The position numbers and the translations under genes are program-made. A DNA stretch of 5,392 nt from Hydrogenophaga intermedia (GTDB lineage: Bacteria > Pseudomonadota > Gammaproteobacteria > Burkholderiales > Burkholderiaceae_C), in the NCBI GenBank assembly GCA_945869245.1, contig CAMBOY010000213.1, positions 1 to 5,392 on the forward strand, given 5' to 3'. The notes beneath the pieces are model-generated. The model was not told where the DNA came from, searched no databases, and saw only the letters and a list, made by a program, of their open reading frames with translations. Of this stretch, positions 1 to 4,828 are shown one piece after another (positions within the stretch are counted from its first letter, which is position 1; each line of letters starts with the position of its first letter).

Positions 1-83
1 GTGCTGTGGCGCTCTGCGCAGCGAAATACAGGAGGCGGGCCAGCAGGCCCGGGGGACATTCGCGGAGCAGAGCGCCACAGCGC
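1..83. repeat. Large imperfect palindrome (REPIN- or MITE-like hairpin), may continue past left edge
   Basis: Bases 1-17 match the reverse complement of 67-83 at 16 of 17 positions; the core, 4-17 against 67-80, is a perfect 14-bp match. After a short mismatched stretch the arms pair again (GCGAA at 21-25 with TTCGC at 59-63). The centre holds its own perfect 6-bp stem, CGGGCC (36-41) with GGCCCG (46-51), around the loop AGCA. The whole unit can therefore fold into one long hairpin or cruciform. No T run follows it on the plus strand, so it does not look like an ordinary terminator for a plus-strand gene to the left. No open reading frame with a convincing product covers it. The layout, two inverted copies of a roughly 25-base unit around a central stem, resembles REP-doublet (REPIN) or small MITE elements, but I recognise no named family. 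Bases 84-142 to its right show nothing further. Confidence 0.7.
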
Positions 84-142
84 AGCAGGCAGAGAAGTCA
101 GCCCGACATTGCCGCAACAACCAGAAACGAGGAAGACCAAAG

Positions 143-173
143 AAAAAACCCCGTCACTTTCGCAACGGGGTTT
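143..173 (-). terminator. Rho-independent terminator of argG
   Basis: Read on the minus strand, a 9-bp perfect stem (AAACCCCGT at 173-165 with ACGGGGTTT at 154-146) is extended by two wobble pairs and a C-G pair. These close a GAAA tetraloop of the GNRA type (161-158). The stem runs into six T's (148-143), then C and three more T's. This is the textbook shape of an intrinsic terminator, and it starts about 28 bases after the argG stop codon. On the plus strand the hairpin is followed by only three T's that belong to the stem, so it should act mainly on argG transcripts. Confidence 0.93.
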
Positions 174-201
174 CCATCTCAAGCGCAAGAACGCAACGAG
201 G

Positions 202-1536
202 TCACTTTCCGCCTTCGAGCTTGAAGATGTGCGGACCATCGCCCACCGACAACAAACCGGTGTGGGCGTAAATGCCCAGCTTGGCGCGCGTGTCGGTGAT
301 GTCCAGGTTGCGCATGGTCAGCTGGCCGATGCGGTCGAGCGGGCTGAACGGCGCGTCTTCTACCTTCTCCATCGACAGACGCTCGGGCGCATACGTCAGG
401 TTGGGCGACTCGGTGTTGAGCAGCGAGTAGTCGTTGCCACGGCGCAGCTCCAGCGTCACCGTGCCGGTCACGGCGCGCGCCACCCAGCGCTGGGCGGTTT
501 CGCGCAGCATGATGGACTGCGGGTCGAACCAGCGGCCCTGATACAGCAGACGGCCGAGCTTCAGGCCATTGATGCGGTACTGCTCGATGGTGTCTTCGTT
601 GTGGATGCCGGTGACCAGGCGCTCGTAGGCGATGTGCAACAGCGCCATGCCGGGGGCTTCGTAGATGCCGCGGCTCTTGGCTTCGATGATGCGGTTCTCG
701 ATCTGGTCGCTCATGCCCAGGCCGTGGCGACCACCGATCTCGTTGGCCTTGAGGAACAGGGCCACGGGGTCGGCGTATTCCACGCCGTTCAAAGCGACCG
801 GAATGCCTTCTTCAAAGCGCACCGAAACCTCTTCGGCTTTCACTTCCACTTCGGGCTTCCAGAACGCCACGCCCATGATCGGGTTGACGATGCGGATGCC
901 GGAGTTCAGGTGCTCCAGGTCTTTGGCCTCGTGGGTGGCGCCGAGCATGTTGCTGTCGGTGCTGTAGGCCTTTTCGGCGCTCATCTTGTAGCCGAAGCCG
1001 TTGGCGGTCATGAAGGCGCTCATCTCGGCGCGGCCACCGAGTTCGTCGATGAACAGTTGGTCCAGCCAAGGCTTGTAAATCTTCAGGCTGGGGTTGGTCA
1101 GCAGGCCGTAGCGGTAAAAGCGCTCGATGTCGTTGCCCTTGAAGGTCGAGCCGTCGCCCCAGATGTGGACCTCGTCTTCCTTCATCGCGGCCACCAGCAT
1201 GGTGCCGGTCACAGCGCGGCCCAGCGGGGTGGTGTTGAAGTAGGTGATGCCGCCGGTGCTGATGTGAAACGCCCCGCACTGGATGGCGGCAATGCCTTCA
1301 TTGGCCAACTGCGTGCGGCAGTCGACCAGACGGGCTTTTTCAGCGCCGTACTCCATCGCCTTGCGGGGGATTTCTTCGTAGTCGGCCTCGTCGGGCTGGC
1401 CCAGGTTGGCGGTGTAGGCGTAAGGCGCAGCGCCTTTTTGTTTCATCCACAGCAGCGCGGCCGAGGTGTCCAGGCCACCCGAGAAGGCGATACCGACTTT
1501 TTGCCCTTTGGGCAGGTGTTGCAGGATGGTGCTCAT
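202..1536 (-). CDS. argG: Argininosuccinate synthase (ArgG)
   Basis: The enzyme joins citrulline and aspartate, using ATP, to form argininosuccinate, the next-to-last step of arginine synthesis in the cytoplasm. The protein has 444 residues, close to the 447 of E. coli ArgG, and belongs to the long proteobacterial form rather than the ~400-residue form. The N-terminal ATP-pyrophosphatase loop AFSGGLDTS is at 17-25. Further conserved blocks are GDGSTFKGNDIERFYRYGLL (127-146), YSTDSNMLGATHEAKDLEHL (191-210), GGRHGLGMSDQIENRIIEAK (278-297) and the tetramerisation-region block GQLTMRNLDITDT (414-426). The reading frame stays open upstream to 1818, but family alignment and the N-terminus MSTILQHLPKGQ fix the ATG at 1536. 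Only a weak GGA lies about eight bases before it. ppnP ends 29 bases upstream on the same strand, so the two are probably cotranscribed. An intrinsic terminator follows. Identification is essentially certain. Confidence 0.98.
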   Translation of the reverse strand: MSTILQHLPKGQKVGIAFSGGLDTSAALLWMKQKGAAPYAYTANLGQPDEADYEEIPRKAMEYGAEKARLVDCRTQLANEGIAAIQCGAFHISTGGITYFNTTPLGRAVTGTMLVAAMKEDEVHIWGDGSTFKGNDIERFYRYGLLTNPSLKIYKPWLDQLFIDELGGRAEMSAFMTANGFGYKMSAEKAYSTDSNMLGATHEAKDLEHLNSGIRIVNPIMGVAFWKPEVEVKAEEVSVRFEEGIPVALNGVEYADPVALFLKANEIGGRHGLGMSDQIENRIIEAKSRGIYEAPGMALLHIAYERLVTGIHNEDTIEQYRINGLKLGRLLYQGRWFDPQSIMLRETAQRWVARAVTGTVTLELRRGNDYSLLNTESPNLTYAPERLSMEKVEDAPFSPLDRIGQLTMRNLDITDTRAKLGIYAHTGLLSVGDGPHIFKLEGGK

Positions 1537-1565
1537 GAGATGTCCAGAGTGATCGCCGGGGCGGT

Positions 1566-1883
1566 TCAGCCGAAATGGCAGATGTAGTGGTAGGCCTCGC
1601 TCACGCGGATGTCGAAGCTGCTGTTGCCGGGCACGTGGAACTTGTCGCCGGGGCCAGACTTCAGCCAGGCGTCTGTACCGGCCAGTTTGTACTCGCAGCC
1701 ACCGGCCACACACTCCATGATTTCCGGCGCGCCGGTGTTGAAGGTCAGGCTGGCGGGCAGCACCACACCCACCGACTTCTTGGTGCCATCGGGAAAGGTG
1801 ATGCCGTGGCTGACGCACTTGCCGTCAAAGTACACATTCGCTTGGGTGGTGACGGACACGCCGTCGATGGTTTCGGTGGTCAT
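1566..1883 (-). CDS. ppnP: Pyrimidine/purine nucleoside phosphorylase (PpnP, YaiE/DUF1255 family)
   Basis: A small one-domain cupin-type protein of 105 residues; E. coli PpnP has 94. Family members split several purine and pyrimidine nucleosides with phosphate into a free base and ribose-1-phosphate, in nucleoside salvage. Blocks shared with E. coli PpnP, from memory of that sequence, are NVYFDGKCVSHGITF (16-30), SVGVVLP (37-43), a PEIMECVAGG strand pair (53-62), FHVPGNSSFDIRV (82-94) and the C-terminal YHYICHFG (98-105). I chose the ATG at 1883 because it gives the family-length protein. The frame is open further upstream to 2000, but that part overlaps coaBC and is not family-like. The gene precedes argG by 29 bases and is divergent from coaBC, 67 bases away. 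No strong ribosome binding site is visible. The link with arginine synthesis is positional only. Confidence 0.93.
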   Translation of the reverse strand: MTTETIDGVSVTTQANVYFDGKCVSHGITFPDGTKKSVGVVLPASLTFNTGAPEIMECVAGGCEYKLAGTDAWLKSGPGDKFHVPGNSSFDIRVSEAYHYICHFG

Positions 1884-1950
1884 GGTGGTGTGAAGGGCTG
1901 GAGACGAAACCTGCCATTGTAAAAGTCCGGGGGGTGCTACATTGCGCCCC
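1884..1950. promoter_or_regulatory. Divergent ppnP/coaBC promoter region with inverted repeat at the coaBC start
   Basis: These 67 bases must hold the start signals of both genes. On the minus strand, TACAAT (1921-1916) matches the sigma-70 -10 consensus at five of six positions for ppnP, but no good -35 lies upstream. For coaBC, TTGTAA (1917-1922) and TACATT (1938-1943) each match four of six positions with a short 15-base spacer, which would put the transcript start almost on the ATG. TACATT is the loop of an inverted repeat, GGGGTGC (1931-1937) with GCGCCCC (1944-1950), paired throughout apart from one T-G wobble and ending at the base before the coaBC ATG. No Shine-Dalgarno sequence at normal spacing is visible for either gene. 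The inverted repeat is seen directly; the promoter assignments are weak. Confidence 0.45.
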
Positions 1951-3180
1951 ATGCAAGAACTGGCTGGAAAACACATTGTTCTGGGGCTCTCGGGCGGCAT
2001 CGCCTGCTACAAGGCGGCCGAGCTGTGCCGAGCGTTGGTGAAGCAGGGCGCCACGGTGCAGGTCGTCATGACCGAGGCGGCCGAGCATTTCATCACCGCC
2101 ACCACGCTGCAGGCGCTCTCTGGCCGTCCGGTATTCACCAGCCAGTGGGACGGACGCAGCGCCTCGGGCGTGGACAACGCCATGCCCCACATCAACCTGA
2201 GCCGCGAGGCCGACGCGGTGGTGGTGGCGCCGGCCAGCGCCGACTTCATGGCCAAGCTGCTGCACGGCCGGGCCGACGATCTGCTGTCGTTGTTGTGCTT
2301 GGCGCGCCCCATCGACCGTGTGCCGCTGATCCTGGCGCCCGCCATGAACCGCGAAATGTGGGCCCACCCCGCGACCCAGCGCAATGTGGCGCAACTCAAA
2401 GCCGATGGCGCCCATGTGCTAGACGTGGGGCAGGGCGATCAGGCCTGTGGCGAAACCGGCGACGGCCGCATGCTGGAGCCCGAGGAACTGCTGGGCGACC
2501 TGATCGCCTTTTTCCAGCCCAAGGTGCTCGCGGGCCAGCGGCTGCTGATCACCGCCGGCCCGACTTTCGAGGCCATCGACCCGGTGCGCGGCATCACCAA
2601 CCGATCTAGCGGCAAGATGGGTTTTGCGATTGCCCAAGCCGCCCGCGAAGCCGGCGCCGAGGTCACGCTGGTGGCCGGCCCGGTGGCGCTGGCCACACCG
2701 CGCGGTGTGCGCCGCGTGGACGTGATGTCGGCCGAGCAGATGCTGCAGGCGGTGTGGGCCGACGTGGGGCAGGCCACTGTGCTGGTGGCCACCGCTGCGG
2801 TGGCCGATTGGCGCCCGGCCCAGGCGGCCGACCAGAAGATCAAAAAAGACGGCAGCGGCGTGGTGCCCGCGCTGGCGTTTGTGGAGAACCCCGACATCCT
2901 GGCCACGGTGGCGGCGAGTGAGCGGGCCCGCAGCGGGGAGCTGTATTGCGTTGGTTTTGCGGCCGAAAGCCACGATCTGCTGGCCCACGCCCAGGCCAAG
3001 CGCGTGCGCAAAGGCGTGCCGCTGCTGGTCGGCAATATCGGCCCCGAAACCTTTGGCCGCGACGACAACGCGCTGCTGCTGATCGATGAACAGGGCAGCG
3101 TCGAACTGCCACGCGCGAGCAAACTGGCACTGGCGCGGCAGCTGGTGGGTGCAATCGCCAGCCGGCTGGTGGCGCGCTGA
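1951..3180 (+). CDS. coaBC: Bifunctional phosphopantothenoylcysteine decarboxylase / phosphopantothenate-cysteine ligase (CoaBC, Dfp)
   Basis: The protein catalyses two consecutive cytoplasmic steps of coenzyme A synthesis: CTP-dependent joining of phosphopantothenate to cysteine (CoaB), then FMN-dependent decarboxylation to phosphopantetheine (CoaC). It has 409 residues, a normal length. The N-terminal flavoprotein CoaC half (about 1-185) shows GLSGGIACYKAAEL (12-25), the catalytic histidine in HINL (His80), PASADF (94-99), the PAMNREMW motif (130-137) and the active-site cysteine in ACGETGDGRM (Cys166). The CoaB half (about 190-405) shows ITAGPTFEAIDPVRGITNRS (200-219) with the conserved Asn217, the following SGKMG, AAVADWRP (282-289), KIKK (296-299) and GFAAES (335-340). 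Both active sites look intact. I chose the ATG at 1951; a TTG nine bases upstream is in frame but falls inside the inverted repeat and adds nothing family-like. The gene is divergent from ppnP and converges on the marR-type gene with 10 bases between stop codons. Confidence 0.97.
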   Translation: MQELAGKHIVLGLSGGIACYKAAELCRALVKQGATVQVVMTEAAEHFITATTLQALSGRPVFTSQWDGRSASGVDNAMPHINLSREADAVVVAPASADFMAKLLHGRADDLLSLLCLARPIDRVPLILAPAMNREMWAHPATQRNVAQLKADGAHVLDVGQGDQACGETGDGRMLEPEELLGDLIAFFQPKVLAGQRLLITAGPTFEAIDPVRGITNRSSGKMGFAIAQAAREAGAEVTLVAGPVALATPRGVRRVDVMSAEQMLQAVWADVGQATVLVATAAVADWRPAQAADQKIKKDGSGVVPALAFVENPDILATVAASERARSGELYCVGFAAESHDLLAHAQAKRVRKGVPLLVGNIGPETFGRDDNALLLIDEQGSVELPRASKLALARQLVGAIASRLVAR

Positions 3181-3195
3181 GTCGTGCGGCTCAGT
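3176..3195. terminator. Short hairpin across the convergent coaBC/marR stop codons
   Basis: CTGAG (3177-3181) pairs with CTCAG (3190-3194). The stem can grow inward by a U-G wobble and a C-G pair to a four-base loop (3184-3187), and outward by one wobble pair, giving about eight pairs. The coaBC stop (TGA, 3178-3180) lies in one arm and the marR-type stop (read as TCA, 3191-3193) in the other. No T run follows on either strand, so if it acts in termination it is not a classic intrinsic terminator. Convergent TGA stops always give three paired bases, so part of the stem is automatic. Confidence 0.35.
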
Positions 3196-3643
3196 CGTCC
3201 GCCGGGGCGTCCTGATGGCCTTGCAGCAGGGTCTTGAGCAGGTCCACCAACTGCTGGTGTTGCGCAGCGCTCAGTGGCTCCAGCAGCCGGTCTTGTACCC
3301 GCTGCACCGGTGGCGTGGCCTGTTGCAGCAGCTCATGCCCCGCGTCGGTCAGGTGCAGCAGCCGCACCCGACGGTCTTCGGGTGAGAGCTGGCGGCGCAG
3401 GGCGCCCCGCGCCTGCAGCCGGTCGACCACCCCGCCGGTGGTGGAGGCGTCCAGCGCCACCCGCCGCGCCAAGCTGCGCTGATCCAGCCCCGGGTGGCGC
3501 GACACCTCGTTGAGCACCGCAAACTGCAGCGGCGTGAGGCCCAGCGCTTGCAGTTCCTCGCTGAAGATGGCCACCGACACTTGGTGCAGACGGCGCACCA
3601 AATGGCCGGGCAGGGCATGTAAAGCGGTCTCTGAGGGTGGCAT
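3191..3643 (-). CDS. MarR-family winged-helix transcriptional regulator
   Basis: A 150-residue protein of typical MarR length and layout: an N-terminal dimerisation helix (about 5-33), a winged helix-turn-helix (about 36-105) and a C-terminal dimerisation helix (about 108-142). The DNA-binding core reads LTPLQFAVLNEVSRHPGLDQ (36-55), SLARRVALDASTTGGVVDRL (57-76) with the recognition helix near 65-79, then the wing with the family signature SPEDRRVRLLHLTDAG (87-102). Such proteins are dimers that usually repress their own and neighbouring genes until a small phenolic, lipophilic or oxidising signal is bound; the signal here cannot be read from sequence. The ATG at 3643 gives the family-length protein, and no better start lies nearby. 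The gene is divergent from the metallo-hydrolase gene, and the palindrome at 3744-3761 is its likely binding site. It converges on coaBC. I cannot assign a subfamily. Confidence 0.92.
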   Translation of the reverse strand: MPPSETALHALPGHLVRRLHQVSVAIFSEELQALGLTPLQFAVLNEVSRHPGLDQRSLARRVALDASTTGGVVDRLQARGALRRQLSPEDRRVRLLHLTDAGHELLQQATPPVQRVQDRLLEPLSAAQHQQLVDLLKTLLQGHQDAPADD

Positions 3644-3709
3644 AAGCGTTCGAGTGTAGCCCGCAGCTGGGGGTGTTTTGACTGGGTGCTGGTGTGCGCC
3701 GTGGGTGGC

Positions 3710-3738
3710 TTGTCGGCGCGGGTGGCGCGGCTTATCAT
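3710..3738 (+). promoter_or_regulatory. Probable sigma-70 promoter of the metallo-hydrolase gene
   Basis: TTGTCG (3710-3715, four of six matches to the -35 consensus) and TATCAT (3733-3738, five of six matches to the -10 consensus) are separated by exactly 17 bases. Transcription would start near 3745, leaving a leader of about 25 bases before the ATG at 3770. The start point falls inside the palindrome at 3744-3761, so a protein bound there would block RNA polymerase. For the divergent marR-type gene I see only a -35-like TTGAAA on the minus strand (3765-3760) without a convincing -10. Confidence 0.55.
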
Positions 3739-3743
3739 CCATG

Positions 3744-3761
3744 AATAAGCAATTACTTATT
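3744..3761. promoter_or_regulatory. Candidate MarR operator palindrome
   Basis: AATAAG (3744-3749) and CTTATT (3756-3761) form a perfect inverted repeat around C-AATT-A, whose central AATT is also symmetric, so 16 of 18 positions obey the symmetry. Near symmetry continues outward: TG before the left arm and, after one extra T, CA after the right arm. Length, AT-richness and position between a marR-type gene and its divergent neighbour fit operators of MarR-family repressors, which commonly bind 16-20 bp palindromes. It overlaps the predicted start point of the hydrolase gene and lies about 100 bases upstream of the regulator's ATG, so it could control both. It stands out sharply from the GC-rich surroundings. 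Binding is inferred, not shown. Confidence 0.72.
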
Positions 3762-3769
3762 TCAACGCC

Positions 3770-4816
3770 ATGCACCCGATCCCCACTCCCACCGATCCTG
3801 TGTCTTTGCCGCGCCGCCAATGGCTGCGGTGGTCGGGGGGTGCAGCCCTGGGTGTCAGCGGTCTGGCCTTGCTGCCTGAGATGCAGGCCATGGCCCAGCA
3901 GGCACAAGACTTCATCGAAGGTCCGCCGGTGCCCAATGTAGCGCCGCAGCAGCTCTCGCCGCGTGTGTGGATGATTTACGCCAAGGACGGTTTCCCCACC
4001 CAAGACAATCTTGGCCTCATGGCCAATATCTTGTTTGTGGTGACGGCCAAAGGCGTGGTGGTGCTCGACAGCGGCGCCTCGCTGCAAATCGGCCAAATGG
4101 CGATCCGCATGATCAAAACCGTCACCAACAAGCCGGTGGTGGCGGTGTTCAACAGCCACTATCACGGCGACCACTGGCTGGGCAACCACGCCTTTTCCGA
4201 GGCCTTTGGCCCGGATGTGCCCATCCATGCGCTGGCCTACAGCCGTGAGCAAATCGCTGGTCACGAAGGCAATCTGTGGCGCAGCCTGATGGAGCGTTGG
4301 ACCAACCAGTCCACCATGGGCACCAAGGTGGTGGCGCCCAACCGCACGGTGGAACACGGACAGGTGTTCGACTATGGCGATGTGCAGCTCAAAATGCATT
4401 TCTATGGCAAGGCCCACACCCCGTCCGACCTGAGCGTGGAGGTGGTGCAAGACAAGCTCACCTACGTGGCCGACATCGCCATGGAAAACCGCATCGCCAA
4501 TATGGACGACGGCTCCTACCCCGGCACCTTCAAGTACTACGAGGCCTTGCAGAAGGCCACCGGCCCGCAGCTCTGGGTGCCAGGGCACGGGCGCCCAGGG
4601 CGCGACATGCTCGACAGCTACGGCACCTTCCTCAAAGGTATTTGGGAGCCGTGTGTACAGGCGGTGAAAGACGGTGTGCCGCTCGACCAGGCCAAGACCT
4701 TGGTGCTCAAAGACCCCCGCGTCGCCAGCCGCGCCAAGACGATGGACGGCTTTGAGGCCAATATCGGCAAGTACACCAGCTTGGCGTATCTGGAAGCCGA
4801 AAAAGAAGCGTTCTGA
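3770..4816 (+). CDS. Tat-exported metallo-beta-lactamase-fold hydrolase (SoxH-like)
   Basis: A 348-residue predicted periplasmic zinc hydrolase. The N-terminus has a twin-arginine signal: PRRQWLRW with Arg15-Arg16, a hydrophobic stretch (about 23-35) and a likely cleavage site after AMA (40-42). The mature part has the metallo-beta-lactamase fold with every expected metal ligand: HYHGDH (His130, His132, Asp134, His135), the His of AHTPSD (His216), Asp235 in VADIAM and His273 in PGHGRPG. The first strands read LMANILFVVTAKGVVVLDSG (83-102). The layout resembles SoxH and the metallohydrolases found beside quinoprotein dehydrogenases, but the substrate is unknown; true beta-lactamase activity is not implied. 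One variation: the usual HTxGD is HTPSD here (216-220). The ATG at 3770 places the Tat motif at a normal distance and has no clear Shine-Dalgarno sequence. The gene is divergent from the marR-type gene, probably repressed by it, and converges on the PBP-domain gene nine bases away. Confidence 0.88.
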   Translation: MHPIPTPTDPVSLPRRQWLRWSGGAALGVSGLALLPEMQAMAQQAQDFIEGPPVPNVAPQQLSPRVWMIYAKDGFPTQDNLGLMANILFVVTAKGVVVLDSGASLQIGQMAIRMIKTVTNKPVVAVFNSHYHGDHWLGNHAFSEAFGPDVPIHALAYSREQIAGHEGNLWRSLMERWTNQSTMGTKVVAPNRTVEHGQVFDYGDVQLKMHFYGKAHTPSDLSVEVVQDKLTYVADIAMENRIANMDDGSYPGTFKYYEALQKATGPQLWVPGHGRPGRDMLDSYGTFLKGIWEPCVQAVKDGVPLDQAKTLVLKDPRVASRAKTMDGFEANIGKYTSLAYLEAEKEAF

Positions 4817-4828
4817 GGCCTTGCCTCA
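4814..4828. terminator. Hairpin formed by two convergent stop codons
   Basis: TGAGGC (4814-4819) and GCCTCA (4823-4828) are perfect inverted copies around the three-base loop CTT. The hydrolase stop is the first three bases and the stop of the convergent PBP-domain gene, read on the plus strand as TCA, is the last three. The unit therefore exactly fills the space between and including both stops. No T run follows on either strand. It may weakly pause or separate the two transcripts; three of the six pairs follow automatically from two facing TGA codons. Confidence 0.35.

Noticed and set aside
1..83. Integron attC site or rho-independent terminator as the explanation of the palindrome
   Set aside because: The attC end motifs (GTTRRRY/RYYYAAC type) are absent and no T run follows the stem on the plus strand.
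6..224. Small plus-strand open frame of 72 codons at the left edge
   Set aside because: It runs through the palindrome and the argG terminator, and its Arg/Ser/Ala-rich product shows no sign of a real protein.
1..1587. Long plus-strand open frame of 528 codons opposite argG
   Set aside because: It is antisense to a certain argG gene. Its composition (rich in V, A, G, H and Q) is what the reverse of GC-biased codons gives, and it shows no recognisable domain.
1537..1818. Upstream extension of the argG frame into ppnP
   Set aside because: The added residues overlap ppnP in another frame and do not resemble ArgG; the N-terminus from 1536 matches the family start.
1825..2415. Minus-strand open frame opposite the start of coaBC
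   Set aside because: It overlaps coaBC and ppnP, has no recognisable motif and shows antisense-type composition.
3678..3683. TTGACT as a -35 box on the plus strand
   Set aside because: It matches five of six positions, but no acceptable -10 lies 16-18 bases downstream; TTGTCG/TATCAT at 3710-3738 fits better.
3644..4588. Upstream extension of the marR-type frame across the hydrolase gene on the minus strand
   Set aside because: The extension is antisense to the well-supported hydrolase and would triple the length of a normal MarR protein. The ATG at 3643 gives the family-length product.
3770..4816. Annotation of the hydrolase as a beta-lactamase resistance gene
   Set aside because: The fold and metal ligands are shared by many hydrolases; the Tat signal, length and SoxH-like layout give no specific support for antibiotic hydrolysis.
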